From Hyphomicrobiales bacterium (GTDB lineage Bacteria > Pseudomonadota > Alphaproteobacteria > Rhizobiales > Rhizobiaceae), in contig JAFKJU010000014.1 in NCBI GenBank assembly GCA_017305935.1, positions 124,001 to 188,000 of the forward strand: DNA of 64,000 nt, read 5' to 3'. Below are positions 34,631 to 44,052 of the stretch, piece by piece (within the stretch, counting starts at the first letter, position 1; every line of letters begins with the position of its first letter). The translations under genes and the position numbers were made by a program. The notes beneath the pieces were generated by a model. That model had not been told where the DNA came from. It did not search any database and saw only the letters and a program-made list of their open reading frames with translations.

Positions 34631-35413
34631 TCACGTCGCAACGATCAGCTTCGGTCCCTTGCGCACCATCGCCTCGCCAATCGCCGCCGGCGGCGCGGCA
34701 TCGGTGATCAGCCCGGCCGCCAGTTCGAAGCGCGGAATGCGCAACGGCGTCAGACGTCCGAATTTCGAACTGTCGAGCACGAAATAGGCGCGTTCGGCCG
34801 CGGCGATCATACGCGAGCGCTGCTCGGCGCCGTTGCGGGTGAAATCGGTGACTTCGCCATCCGGCGACAGCCCGCCGCCGCCGACGAAGGCGATATCGAC
34901 GCGGAACCGGCCGATGGCCTCCAGCGCATCGATGCCGACCGCCGCCTCTTCGCCGGAATCGATCTCGCCGCCGAGCATATGCACCCGCGTCGAGGGCTGG
35001 CGGCAGAGCAGCAGGGCAATCGTCAGGCTGGGCGTGCAAACCGTCAGGTTTTTCAAGCCGGAAAGCGCCTGCGCCACCGCCAGCGTCGTGGTTCCGGAAT
35101 CGATCAGCACCACCATGCCGTCGCGCACCAGCCCCGCCGCCGCGCGGCCGATCGCCGCCTTGGCAAGGCTGTTTTCCTGGGCGCGCTGGGTCAATGCCGG
35201 CTCGGTCGGCTCGAACAGCGTCGCCCCGCCATGCACGAGGCCGAGCTGGCCGCGATCGGCAAGCTGCTTCAGGTCGCGGCGGATGGTTTCGCGCGAGACG
35301 TTGAAGAAGGCGGAGAGCGCGGCGATGCTGACCGATCCGTCGGCCGCCAGGCGTTTGAGGATCTCGTCATGGCGGCGGGGCGCCAGCGCGCGGGAATCGG
35401 AAGCGTCGGTCAT
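34631..35413 (-). CDS. DeoR-family transcriptional regulator
   Basis: 260 residues. The HTH is SIAALSAFFNVSRETIRRDLK (split: LSAFFNVSRETIRRDLKQL, about 28-46), followed by a DeoR C-terminal effector domain with DSGTTTLAVAQAL (about 105-117), CTPSLTIALLL, and ADRAFVGGGGLSPDGE-like AFVGGGGLSPDGEVTD. Effectors of this family are usually phosphorylated sugars. The ATG at 35413 is used; a TTG five codons upstream is less likely. Probably controls the dehydrogenase gene downstream. Confidence 0.9.
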   Translation of the reverse strand: MTDASDSRALAPRRHDEILKRLAADGSVSIAALSAFFNVSRETIRRDLKQLADRGQLGLVHGGATLFEPTEPALTQRAQENSLAKAAIGRAAAGLVRDGMVVLIDSGTTTLAVAQALSGLKNLTVCTPSLTIALLLCRQPSTRVHMLGGEIDSGEEAAVGIDALEAIGRFRVDIAFVGGGGLSPDGEVTDFTRNGAEQRSRMIAAAERAYFVLDSSKFGRLTPLRIPRFELAAGLITDAAPPAAIGEAMVRKGPKLIVAT

Positions 35414-35440
35414 AACGCAATGTGGCAATTTTCCAGTGTG

Positions 35441-35649
35441 TGTGCAAGATATGTTGCAAAATACGGCAAATTACCCTATACGCATGGCAATACCAGGCCA
35501 GATGCATTCCATCATAAGCATGGATTATCAATACATAAATCCCGAAAACCTGCCGCGATCTTTTGTGCAGCAACGGGTTATCGGATGTTGCATTTCCCTT
35601 CAAAACTTGCAGATTGACGCAACAGCCACACCATTCGGCCTGTATTGCA
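35441..35649. promoter_or_regulatory. Cluster of TTGCA motifs between DeoR and GlxA-type genes
   Basis: GTGCAA (35442-35447), TTGCA (35454-35458, 35588-35592, 35607-35611, 35645-35649) and a GCAAC/GTTGC half-site near 35619 are scattered in this AT-rich divergent region, which is otherwise free of genes. They may be half-sites for one of the two flanking regulators. No certain promoter was identified. Confidence 0.35.
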
Positions 35650-35671
35650 ACGCGAACCGAGGAGCATGACG

Positions 35672-36709
35672 ATGCAAACCATGCCCGCCCACCGCTTCCG
35701 CTTCTATCTGCTGCCCGGCTTCTCGCTGCACGGTTTTTCGGCCGCGCTCGAAGTGCTGCGGCTGGCGAACGGCCTTGCCGGCGAGCGTTATGCCTGGACG
35801 ACGGCCAGCGAGGACGGCGCACCGGTGCGCTCCGGCTGCGGCATGCGCATGGCGGTGGATGGGGCGTTGAGCGATGCGCGCGAGGCCGGGCGCGGCGGGG
35901 CGGAACCCTGCACCGTGGTCATCTGCGGCGGCGACGACGTGCCGCCGGCCTCGACCGGGCTGACCATCTGGCTGCGCAGTTGCCACCAGCAGCGCATGTC
36001 GCTCGCCGGCCTTGCCGGCGGCGTCTATGCTCTGGCGCGGGCCGGCCTGCTGGAGGGGCGGCGCGCGGCGGTTCACTGGCGGCATTTTCCGGATTTTTCC
36101 GAGCGGTTTCCCGAGGCGCGGGCCAGCCAGGCGGCCTTCGAAATCGACGGGACGCTGCAGACCTGCGCCGGCGGCCCGGCCGCCTTCGACATGCTGCTGC
36201 GTCAGGTCGAGGCCGATTGCGGTCGCACGGTCGCCAATCGCATCTGCGAGATCGGCCTTGCCGAGCGGGTGCGCGCCCCCGGCGAGCGCCAGCGCCTGCC
36301 GTTGCAGACCCGCATCGGCATCGACAATCCGGTGCTGATCGAGATGATTGCGCAAATGGAGGCGGGCATGGCCGAGCCGTTGCCGCTGGCGAGCCTATGC
36401 GCCCAGAGCCGGCTGTCGCGCCGGCAGGTGGAGCGGCTGTTCCGGCAGGAAATGGGGCTGTCGCCGGCGCGCTATTATGTCGAGATGCGGCTGGAGCGGG
36501 CCTATCTGCTTTTGTCCCATTCCTCGCTGTCGATGATCGAGATCGCCATTGCTTGCGGCTTCGGCTCGCCCTCGCATTTTTCGCGCACCTATCGCAGCCA
36601 TTACGGCTGCACGCCGCAGCAGACCCGGCAGGCCGAGGCCGAACGCCGCCGCAACCGGGCGGAGGCCGGCGAGATCCGGCCGATCCGCAACATCGCCCGC
36701 TCGGCCTGA
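35672..36709 (+). CDS. GlxA-family (DJ-1/PfpI plus AraC) regulator
   Basis: 345 residues. The N-terminal DJ-1/PfpI-like domain (FYLLPGFSLHGFSAALEVLRLAN in parts, and GGVYALARAGLLEGRRAAVHW) is combined with a C-terminal AraC HTH pair (SLCAQSRLSRRQVERLFRQE and EIAIACGFGSPSHFSRTYRS). Such regulators commonly control breakdown of choline, glycine betaine, carnitine or other quaternary amines, which fits the neighbouring demethylase. The ATG at 35672 has GAGGAG 7 bases upstream. Its 3' end faces the AEP transporter across a shared terminator. Confidence 0.88.
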   Translation: MQTMPAHRFRFYLLPGFSLHGFSAALEVLRLANGLAGERYAWTTASEDGAPVRSGCGMRMAVDGALSDAREAGRGGAEPCTVVICGGDDVPPASTGLTIWLRSCHQQRMSLAGLAGGVYALARAGLLEGRRAAVHWRHFPDFSERFPEARASQAAFEIDGTLQTCAGGPAAFDMLLRQVEADCGRTVANRICEIGLAERVRAPGERQRLPLQTRIGIDNPVLIEMIAQMEAGMAEPLPLASLCAQSRLSRRQVERLFRQEMGLSPARYYVEMRLERAYLLLSHSSLSMIEIAIACGFGSPSHFSRTYRSHYGCTPQQTRQAEAERRRNRAEAGEIRPIRNIARSA

Positions 36710-36726
36710 ACGGTATCCCTCAAACG

Positions 36727-36760
36727 AAAAAGGCGGAGCCAGCGACGGCTCCGCCTTTTT
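36727..36760. terminator. Bidirectional terminator
   Basis: AAAAAGGCGGAGCC-AGCGAC-GGCTCCGCCTTTTT: a perfect 9-bp GC stem flanked by A5 and T5, serving the GlxA-type gene on one strand and the AEP transporter operon on the other. Confidence 0.92.
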
Positions 36761-36782
36761 CCTTGCCGGAAGGGCAGGGGGA

Positions 36783-38789
36783 TCAGCGCCAGGCCTGGGT
36801 GCGGGCGAGCAGGCCGCGGGCGATCAGGGCGTGGATCAGCTTGGCGGCGACATTGGTGTAGAAGATCATCATGCCCATGGCCGCCGCCGGTGCGATATCG
36901 CCGGCATCGTCCATGTTGAGCACGGCGACGGAGGCGAGTTTCGTCTCGGTGGAATAGAGGAAGACCACGGCCGAGACGGTCGTCATCGCATTGACGAAGA
37001 GATAGATGGCGATGTTGAGGATCGCCGGCAGGCAGACCGGCACCGTTACCCGGAAGAACAGCCGGTGGAAGGGCTGCTTCAGCGAGGCAGCGACGGATTC
37101 GAATTCCGGATCCATCTGCTTGAGCGCCGTCAGCGCCGTCAGATGCGCGACGGTGTAGAAATGGGTCACCGTGCAGACGACGAGGATGGTCATCGTGCCA
37201 TAGATCGAATGCAGCGGATTGGCCGGATTGTTGAAGAAGAAGATATAGGCCAGACCCAGCACCATGCCCGGCACCGCCATCGGCATCATCGCCAGGAAAT
37301 GGAAGATCGAGCGGCCGGTGCGGAAGCCATCGGCCTTTTCCACCATATAGGCGCCGGCAAAGACGACGAGCGAACCGAACAGCGCCGTCAGAAGAGCGAG
37401 CTTGATCGAGTTGGAATAGGCCGCCCAGCCGCCACCATCCATCAGGTCGAAGGCGAAATTCCTGGTGGTCAGCGTCATGTCGTAGGGCCAGAACTTGACG
37501 AGTGCTGCGAGCTGGCACATGGCGATCATGCCGAGGATGAACACCGCCACCAGGCAGCAGAAAGCGAAGCACAGCGCATCGAAACGGCGGTTCGGCTTCG
37601 GCGCATAGGGCACGGCGCGGGCCGAAAGCAGCGCCACCTGCCGCTTCTGCATCCGCCGGTCGACCCAGAAGGCAAGCACGGCCGGAACCAGCAGGATGAC
37701 CGAGACGACGGCGCCCATTTCGAAATTCTGCTGGCCGATCACCTGCTTGTAGATATCGACCGCCAGCATGCCGTATTGGCCGCCGATCACCTTGGGCAGG
37801 CCGAAATCGGTGATCACAAGCGTGAAGACGACGAAGGCGGCGGAGACGAGGCCGTAGCGCGCCCCCGGCACGGTCACCGTGCGAAAGGTGCGCCAGGCGC
37901 TGGATTTCAGCGAGGCCGCCGCCTCATAATGGCGGGCATCGGCCACCGACAGCGCCGTCAGGATGATCAGGAAGGCATGCGGCAAGGTGAAGAACACCGA
38001 GCCGATGACAATGCCGATCGGCCCATAGATCGAATGGCCGAGCAGCCAGAGCTGGAAGATGCCCTGATTGCCGAACAGGTAGACCAGCGCAATGCCGGGC
38101 AGCAGCGACGGCACCAGGATCGGCACCGTCAGCACGCCTCGGAACAGGCCCTTCAGCGGCATGCGGCTGCGGGTCAGCGCATAGGCGAGCGCGAAGGCGA
38201 CGGCAACCGTGATGACGGTCGAGATCGAGGCCATCAGGATGGAATTATAGATCGAGCGGGCCAGCGCCGGCGTCGAGAAATAGGATTTGAAATTCTCAAG
38301 GCCGAGACCCCGGCTCGGGCGCAGCACGATGCGGCGGAAGGTGCCGGAATCGTAATCCTGCCAGTCGCTTCCCTTCTGCAACTGCGTGCCGACCAGATAG
38401 CTGGCGCCTTCCCCGGTGGCGCGGAGGCGGTAATGCACCGGGCTGCGGAACTTGAAATCGGGGAAGAATTTCGTGACGGCGAGGCGGCCGTCGGAATTGG
38501 TGGTCAGGTCGACGTCGGCGACCGCGTTCAGCCGCGCATTGAGGTCGGCGGCGGTGACCGGGGCGCTCCAGTTGCCGCCAGTGTCGTCGCTCACCTGGAA
38601 TTCGAAGGCGGTGAGATCGAAGCGATAGGTCGACAGCGACTTCGACAGCATGACGAAGAGCGGCGCGCCGAGCGCGACGATCAGGTAAAGGCCGATGACG
38701 ACCATGAAGCCGCGCTTGACGAGATCGTCGCGCGAGGCCTCCTGGCGCAGGGGCTTGCCGAGCGGCATGGAATCGAGGGCCAGGGTCAT
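36783..38789 (-). CDS. phnU: AEP ABC transporter permease, fused two-domain (PhnU2-like)
   Basis: 668 residues with two binding-protein-dependent permease domains in one chain, about 12 membrane helices. The EAA-like loops are DARHYEAAASLKSSAWRTFR in the first half and DPEFESVAASLKQPFHRLFF in the second. Length is about 100 residues more than usual for this type because of a periplasmic insertion after the first helix (about residues 50-155), rich in polar residues. Likely imports 2-aminoethylphosphonate with the ATPase and binding protein encoded just upstream; the start codon lies 2 bases after the ATPase stop. Ferric-iron or polyamine uptake homologues look similar, but context favours AEP. 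Confidence 0.88.
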   Translation of the reverse strand: MTLALDSMPLGKPLRQEASRDDLVKRGFMVVIGLYLIVALGAPLFVMLSKSLSTYRFDLTAFEFQVSDDTGGNWSAPVTAADLNARLNAVADVDLTTNSDGRLAVTKFFPDFKFRSPVHYRLRATGEGASYLVGTQLQKGSDWQDYDSGTFRRIVLRPSRGLGLENFKSYFSTPALARSIYNSILMASISTVITVAVAFALAYALTRSRMPLKGLFRGVLTVPILVPSLLPGIALVYLFGNQGIFQLWLLGHSIYGPIGIVIGSVFFTLPHAFLIILTALSVADARHYEAAASLKSSAWRTFRTVTVPGARYGLVSAAFVVFTLVITDFGLPKVIGGQYGMLAVDIYKQVIGQQNFEMGAVVSVILLVPAVLAFWVDRRMQKRQVALLSARAVPYAPKPNRRFDALCFAFCCLVAVFILGMIAMCQLAALVKFWPYDMTLTTRNFAFDLMDGGGWAAYSNSIKLALLTALFGSLVVFAGAYMVEKADGFRTGRSIFHFLAMMPMAVPGMVLGLAYIFFFNNPANPLHSIYGTMTILVVCTVTHFYTVAHLTALTALKQMDPEFESVAASLKQPFHRLFFRVTVPVCLPAILNIAIYLFVNAMTTVSAVVFLYSTETKLASVAVLNMDDAGDIAPAAAMGMMIFYTNVAAKLIHALIARGLLARTQAWR

Positions 38790-38791
38790 GA

Positions 38792-39955
38792 TCAGGCGCT
38801 CCGGGGAAAGAGGAGCAGGCGCTCTTGCGGGATTTCCACCTGGATGGCGCCGCCGATCTCGATACGCAGGCGGCGCACGGCATTGACCGAAAAATCCGCG
38901 ACCAGAACCCGGTCGCCGAAGCGCGGCGCCGTCAGGCGGGTGCGCCAGAACATGCCGAGGAACTCCATCTCGACGACCTGCGCGTCGATGACGTTCTGCG
39001 GCGTCGTCGGCTTTTCGGCCGCCATGCCGGCATGCAGGTCGGCACCATGGGGAATGATATCGACGGGGCGCACCACGGCGGTTGCCGTCGCTCCCGCCGC
39101 AAAGCCGTCCGTCTGGCAGAGGAAGGCGGAATGGCCGATCTCGACCGCGCCGCCTTCCGTAACCCTGGCGGGGAACTGATTGGTTTCGCCGATGAAATCG
39201 GCAACGAACAGGGTCTTGGGGTGGCGATAGATCTCGGTCGGGGTGCCGACCTGCTCGATGACGCCGTGGTTCATGACCACGATGCGGTCGGCCATGGCCA
39301 GCGCCTCTTCCTGGTCGTGGGTGACCATGATAGTGGTGACGCCGAGCTTGCGCTGCAAGGCCTTGATCTCGTGGCGCAGATGGACGCGCACCTTGGCGTC
39401 CAGCGCCGAAAGCGGCTCGTCGAGCAGCAGCAGGCCCGGCGAGATGGCGATGGCGCGGGCAAGCGCGATGCGCTGCTGCTGACCGCCGGAAAGCTGGGCC
39501 GGATATTTTTTCGCCTGCGCGGCAAGGCCGACGAGGTCGAGCAGTTCGGCGACGCGGGCGGCGATCTCGGCGCGCGGGCGGCCGGTGTTTTCCAGGCCGA
39601 AGGCGATGTTCTGCTCGATGGTCAGGTTGGGAAACAGCGCGTAAGACTGGAAGACGATGCCGTAATCGCGCCGGGCGGCGGGCAGCGTCGAGATATCGCG
39701 ACCACCCTGGACGATGGCGCCCCGGCTTTGCAGGTCGAGGCCGGCGATGGCGCGCAGCAGCGTGGTCTTGCCGCAGCCGGAGGGGCCGAGGAAACAGACG
39801 AACTCGCCCTTGCGGATCGACAGCGAAATGTCGCGCAGCGCGACGAAATCGCCATAGCTCTTCCAGAGGCCGGAAACGTCCAGATAGGCCGGCGCGGTTT
39901 CGGCGGGCTGGGGGCGGGTAGGGGGCGCCGGTTCGACCGACAGGGCATGTCTCAT
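38792..39955 (-). CDS. phnT: AEP ABC transporter ATPase (PhnT-like)
   Basis: 387 residues from the ATG at 39955. Walker A GPSGCGKTT, Q-loop VFQSYALFP, signature LSGGQQQRIALARAI, Walker B LLLLDEPLSALDAKVR, switch THDQEEALAM, and a C-terminal TOBE domain. An N-terminal Pro-rich leader of about 25 residues precedes the ABC fold. A longer frame is open upstream but overlaps the binding-protein gene. It is followed at 2 bases by the permease gene. Confidence 0.9.
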   Translation of the reverse strand: MRHALSVEPAPPTRPQPAETAPAYLDVSGLWKSYGDFVALRDISLSIRKGEFVCFLGPSGCGKTTLLRAIAGLDLQSRGAIVQGGRDISTLPAARRDYGIVFQSYALFPNLTIEQNIAFGLENTGRPRAEIAARVAELLDLVGLAAQAKKYPAQLSGGQQQRIALARAIAISPGLLLLDEPLSALDAKVRVHLRHEIKALQRKLGVTTIMVTHDQEEALAMADRIVVMNHGVIEQVGTPTEIYRHPKTLFVADFIGETNQFPARVTEGGAVEIGHSAFLCQTDGFAAGATATAVVRPVDIIPHGADLHAGMAAEKPTTPQNVIDAQVVEMEFLGMFWRTRLTAPRFGDRVLVADFSVNAVRRLRIEIGGAIQVEIPQERLLLFPRSA

Positions 39956-39998
39956 CTCGAAAAACTCCGCTTCGCGCAGGGCAGGATTGTCGGCGGGC

Positions 39999-40024
39999 GA
40001 AGGGGCGGCGAGGGCCGCCCCTTC
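39999..40024 (-). terminator. Hairpin between binding protein and ATPase genes
   Basis: GAAGGGGCGGC-GAGG-GCCGCCCCTTC is a perfect 11-bp stem in the gap between the binding protein and ATPase genes (leftward operon). No T-run follows, so it probably stabilises the upstream mRNA segment, giving more binding protein. Confidence 0.6.
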
Positions 40025-40041
40025 GGGGAGACTGAGACGGG

Positions 40042-41064
40042 TCAGGTCTTCGGTTCGGATTTGGCGTCGTAGCGCTTCTGCCATTCCTTGAGAATGGCGT
40101 TGCGGTTGTTGGCGGCCCATTCGAAGTCGTTCTTGATCATTTTCGAGGGCAGGTCGGTCGGCAGGTGCTCGACCGCCTTGGCAACGCCGGGATAGGCGAC
40201 CACGGCATAACCGGCATTGTACATCTCGTTGGCTTCCTTGGTCACCGACCAGTCGACCAGCGTCTTGGCAGCGTCCATGTTGGCGCTGCCGGCGATGATG
40301 GCGGTGGCCTCCGCCTCCCAGCCCGAGCCTTCCGAGGGGAAGAGGATGTCGATCGGCGCGCCGGCGGTCTTGGCCTTGGCGCCGGGGAATTCGAAGGAGA
40401 CGCCGATCACCGTTTCGCCGGCGCCGGCCATCTTGCAAGGCTTGGAGCCGGAATGGGTATAGGCTGCGATGTTTTCATGCAGCTTGTCCATGTAGTCCCA
40501 GGCCTTCTGCTCGCCGAACATCTGCATCCAGCCGGAGACGTCGAGGAAGCCGGTGCCCGAGGAATTCGGGTTCGGCATGACGATATGGCCCTTGTATTCC
40601 GGCTTGGTGAGGTCGGCCCAGCTCGTCGGCGCCGTCAGCCCCAGCTTCTGGCCCTCGACGGTGTTATAGCAGAGGGCTGCGACATAGGCGTCCATGCCGA
40701 CCCAGCTCGGCGGCGTGTCGCTGTCGACGAACTTCTTGTCGAGTGCCTCGACGCCCTTGGGCTGGTAGGGTTCGAGCATGCCCTCGGATTTCAGAAGCAG
40801 CAGCGAGGTCGCGGCCAGGCCCCAGACGACATCCGCCTGCGGATTGTCCTTTTCAGCGAGCAGCTTGGCGGTCATGACGCCGGTGGAATCGCGCACCCAG
40901 TTGATGGTGATGTCGGGATGGGCCTTTTCGAAGGTGGCCTTGTAGCGGTCGAGATCGACGGCCTCGATGGCGGTGTAGACGGTCAATTGCGTCTGTGCCA
41001 GCGCCGAGGTGGAAGAGAGGGCGGCGGTCGCGCCGGCCAGAATGCACAGCATGCGTCTGTTCAT
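40042..41064 (-). CDS. phnS: AEP ABC transporter periplasmic binding protein (PhnS2-like)
   Basis: 340 residues with a signal peptide (start MNRRMLCILAGATAALSSTSALA; cleavage after ALA-Q near residue 23). The mature domain is a family 1 (iron/AEP-type) solute-binding protein: LTVYTAIEAVDLDRYKATFEKAHPD in parts, WVRDSTGVMTAKLLAE, WGLAATSLLLL, PNPNSSGTGFL. The ATG at 41064 follows AGGAGCAACACGACC. First gene of the leftward transporter operon. Its own promoter should lie in the AT-rich stretch at 41155-41220. Confidence 0.88.
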   Translation of the reverse strand: MNRRMLCILAGATAALSSTSALAQTQLTVYTAIEAVDLDRYKATFEKAHPDITINWVRDSTGVMTAKLLAEKDNPQADVVWGLAATSLLLLKSEGMLEPYQPKGVEALDKKFVDSDTPPSWVGMDAYVAALCYNTVEGQKLGLTAPTSWADLTKPEYKGHIVMPNPNSSGTGFLDVSGWMQMFGEQKAWDYMDKLHENIAAYTHSGSKPCKMAGAGETVIGVSFEFPGAKAKTAGAPIDILFPSEGSGWEAEATAIIAGSANMDAAKTLVDWSVTKEANEMYNAGYAVVAYPGVAKAVEHLPTDLPSKMIKNDFEWAANNRNAILKEWQKRYDAKSEPKT

Positions 41065-41251
41065 GGTCGTGTTGCTCCTCTGAAGATTGGAAGGCTGGAT
41101 AAACCGCCGCGAGCAATCTCTGCCGCTCTTGAGGCGTCCGCTTCGCAAACCATACTGCGATGGCCGTATCGGTTAGTAAAATTTATTATTTTTATCGTTC
41201 GCAAGATCAAACTTATGGAAGAGGCGCTGCCGGCCGGTGCGTTCCACAAAC

Positions 41252-41277
41252 AAAAAAGGAGCCGCAAAGGCGGCTCC
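41252..41277 (-). terminator. Terminator of the phnWAY operon
   Basis: Leftward: GGAGCCGC-CTTT-GCGGCTCC followed by TTTTTT; an 8-bp GC stem with a clear T-run, 29 bases after the phnY stop codon. It separates phnWAY from the transporter operon further left. Confidence 0.9.
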
Positions 41278-41305
41278 AAGGCATGGCGGCCGGGGGGACG
41301 TCCGG

Positions 41306-42760
41306 TCACCAGGGGAGGGAAAAGGTCTTGACGTTGGTAAAGCTCTTCATCGCCTCGATGACGCCTTCCTTGTAACCGTTGCCCGAATCCTTGATGCCGC
41401 CGAAGGGGCTCATCTCGATACGGTAGCCCGGCACTTCCCAGATATTGACCGTGCCGACCTTCAGCCCGGCGATGTATTTCTGCATGCGCCTGAAGTCATT
41501 GGTACAGACGCCGGAGGACAGGCCGAAGGCGGTGGAGTTGGAAAGCGCGATCAGCGCGTCGTCGTCGTCGGGCGCGCGCACGATCGGGATGATCGGCCCA
41601 AAGGTTTCCTCCATGACCAGTTCGCTGGAATGGCGCACCCGGTCGACGACGATCGGCGGCAGCAGCGCCCCCCGCCGGCCGGGATTGTAGAGGATGTCCG
41701 CTCCTTCCTCCGCCGCTCGATGCACGCGGCGCTCGAAGATCTCCGCTGCCTTGGCATGCACCACGGTGCCGAGATCGGTCGTCCGGTCCATGGGATCGCC
41801 GAAGCGCAGCTTCTTCGCCCGCTCCAGCACCAGCGGCACGAAACGGTCGGCGACACGCTCCTGGCAGAGGATGCGCTTGACGGCGGTGCAGCGCTGGCCG
41901 GAATTCTTCGTCGCCCCCGCCACCGCAAGATCGGCGGCCCTGGCGAGATCGTCGTCCGAGAGGTCGTTGAGGATGATCAGCGGATCGTTGCCGCCGAGTT
42001 CCAGCACCTGGCGCTTGTAATGGGCGTGCGCCGCGATCAGCTTGCCGACCGGCACGCTGCCGGTGAAGGTGATCAGGTCGAAATTCGGATTGGTGATCAT
42101 CTCCATGCCGATGTCGCCCGGCCAGCCGGTGACGACGGAGAGCATTTCCGGCGGCAGGCCGGCCTCATAGAGGATATCGGCCAGAACCAGCGCCGTCATC
42201 GGCGTCAGTTCGGTCGGCTTCAGCACCACGCAATTGTTGGTGGCGATGGCCGGCGCCACCTTGTGCGCCACCATGTTGAGCGGATGGTTGAAGGGGGTGA
42301 TCGCCGAAATGGCGGTCAACGGCTCGCGGGTGGTGAAGATCTTGCGCGCCTTGCCATGCGGGGTGAGGTCGCAGGAGAAGATCTCGCCGTCGTCATGAAT
42401 GCACATCTGCCCGGAGAGCGTCAGCACGTCGAAGGCGCGGCCGACCTCGTAAAGCGAGTCCTGCTTGGAAATGCCGAGTTCGAGGGTGATGAGGTCGGAT
42501 ACCTCCTCCTTGCGGGCGACGAGCAGCTCCGCCGCCTTGAGCAGGATGCGCTGGCGCTCGTAACGCGTCAGCTTCGGCTGATAGGCGGCGGCGATCTCGA
42601 AGGCCTTGCGGGCATGTTCCGCATTGCCGGCCGGGACGGTGCCGATGACGGCATCGTTCCAGGGATAGTGGACGTCGATCCGGCCGTCGGTATCGACGGC
42701 CTTGCCGGCGATCCGCATCGGTTCATGGCGGATCGCGAAGGAGGTTTCGACCTTGGTCAT
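41306..42760 (-). CDS. phnY: PhnY, phosphonoacetaldehyde dehydrogenase
   Basis: 484 residues; oxidises phosphonoacetaldehyde to phosphonoacetate with NAD+. The catalytic Cys is C291 in [11 protein letters not shown], the general base E254 in LELGGNDP, with FTGSVPVGK and TPFNHPLNM in the cofactor site. C291 has the same number as in the characterised Sinorhizobium meliloti enzyme. It lies last in the leftward operon phnW-phnA-phnY, 12 bases after phnA. The combination of the three genes makes this assignment strong. Confidence 0.94.
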   Translation of the reverse strand: MTKVETSFAIRHEPMRIAGKAVDTDGRIDVHYPWNDAVIGTVPAGNAEHARKAFEIAAAYQPKLTRYERQRILLKAAELLVARKEEVSDLITLELGISKQDSLYEVGRAFDVLTLSGQMCIHDDGEIFSCDLTPHGKARKIFTTREPLTAISAITPFNHPLNMVAHKVAPAIATNNCVVLKPTELTPMTALVLADILYEAGLPPEMLSVVTGWPGDIGMEMITNPNFDLITFTGSVPVGKLIAAHAHYKRQVLELGGNDPLIILNDLSDDDLARAADLAVAGATKNSGQRCTAVKRILCQERVADRFVPLVLERAKKLRFGDPMDRTTDLGTVVHAKAAEIFERRVHRAAEEGADILYNPGRRGALLPPIVVDRVRHSSELVMEETFGPIIPIVRAPDDDDALIALSNSTAFGLSSGVCTNDFRRMQKYIAGLKVGTVNIWEVPGYRIEMSPFGGIKDSGNGYKEGVIEAMKSFTNVKTFSLPW

Positions 42761-42772
42761 GGCGCCTTCCCC

Positions 42773-44035
42773 TCAATGCACCGGCTGCGCCGCGGCGACG
42801 ACCGCGTAATAGAAGGCGTCGAAATTGCGCAGGCTCGCGGCCGTCAACAGTTCCGGCAGCTTGCGGTTGACGATGAAGGGCACCTGCTGCTCGGTCAGGC
42901 CACCATGCGAGCGAAGCGGCTCGTTGAGGGCGGCAAGGTCATGCCGGTACTCGCTGGTGCCGAGCGTCTTGTTTTCGGTGGAGATCAGGACGATATCGCC
43001 GATGCGGTCGTCCGGCAGCTCGAAGCGCACGCAGGCCTCGGGACGCGTCAGCACCACGTCGATGCCGTCGATGGCCTTCAGCCGCTCGATGATCTCTTCC
43101 TTGTCGGTGCCTTCCGGCAGGTAGGCGGTGGCGAAGGAGCCGAGCGCGCCGTGATGGACGACATACGGGTCGGTGATCGGCAGGATGACGCGGGCGGCGT
43201 CCTTGCCCAGCCATTCGTCCAGAACGTCCTGGACATAGATGACGTCAGGCGTACCGTCCGCCTTGTGCTTGGGCTTCATGCCGTGGTCGGCGGTGACGAC
43301 GATGGCAGCCCCCAGCGCATCCAGCTCGGTCAGGTATTTGTCGAACATTTCGTAGAAGGAATTGGCCTCCGGCACGCCCGGCGCATATTTGTGCTGCACA
43401 TAGTCGGTGGTCGTCAGATACATGACGTCGGGGCGGAATTCCTTGAGCAGCTTGACGCCTGCGGCGAAGACGAATTCCGAGAGATCGGCGGAATAGACTT
43501 CCGGTACGGGGCGGCCGAGCCAGGCGGAGGCATTGTCGATGCCGTTTTCGGCCTTGGTGGTGGTGTCGGATTTTTCCGAGGAGAAGCAGACGGCGCGGCC
43601 CTCGTCGAATTTCAGGCCGTGGCCGAGCAATGCCCGCAGCTTGTCCTTGGCCGTCACCACCGCGACCTTGGCCCCGGCATCATAAAAGGCCTTGAAGACC
43701 GTCGGCGCGCGCAAGAAGCGCGGGTCGTTCATCATCACTTCCTTGCCGGTCGCCGGCTCGTAGAGATAATTGCCGCAGATGCCGTGGATCGCCGGCGGGC
43801 GGCCGGTGGCGATGGAGAGGTTGTTGGGGTTGGTGAAGCTCGGGATGACGCTGAGCGCGGTGCGCTCGGTGCCGGCGGCGCGAATGCGGGCAAGCGTCGG
43901 CATCAGGCCAGCCTTGATCGCCTCGTCGAGATAGGCCGGCTCGCAGCCATCGAGGCAGATGGCGATGGCCGGCACGTTCGGCCAGGGATAGGAGCGGCGG
44001 TTCGCGGTGACGGTGATTTTCGAGATCTGGTTCAT
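42773..44035 (-). CDS. phnA: PhnA, phosphonoacetate hydrolase
   Basis: 420 residues, alkaline phosphatase superfamily; cleaves the C-P bond of phosphonoacetate to acetate and phosphate using two metal ions. Predicted metal and catalytic residues: D29 (CLDG), nucleophile T68 (PSFTNP), D211 and H215 (TDYVQHK), D250 and H251 (TADHG), H377 (RSHGG), the pattern known for this enzyme. It sits between phnW and phnY with 12-17-base gaps. Confidence 0.95.
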   Translation of the reverse strand: MNQISKITVTANRRSYPWPNVPAIAICLDGCEPAYLDEAIKAGLMPTLARIRAAGTERTALSVIPSFTNPNNLSIATGRPPAIHGICGNYLYEPATGKEVMMNDPRFLRAPTVFKAFYDAGAKVAVVTAKDKLRALLGHGLKFDEGRAVCFSSEKSDTTTKAENGIDNASAWLGRPVPEVYSADLSEFVFAAGVKLLKEFRPDVMYLTTTDYVQHKYAPGVPEANSFYEMFDKYLTELDALGAAIVVTADHGMKPKHKADGTPDVIYVQDVLDEWLGKDAARVILPITDPYVVHHGALGSFATAYLPEGTDKEEIIERLKAIDGIDVVLTRPEACVRFELPDDRIGDIVLISTENKTLGTSEYRHDLAALNEPLRSHGGLTEQQVPFIVNRKLPELLTAASLRNFDAFYYAVVAAAQPVH

Positions 44036-44052
44036 CGGGTGGAAACTCCGGT

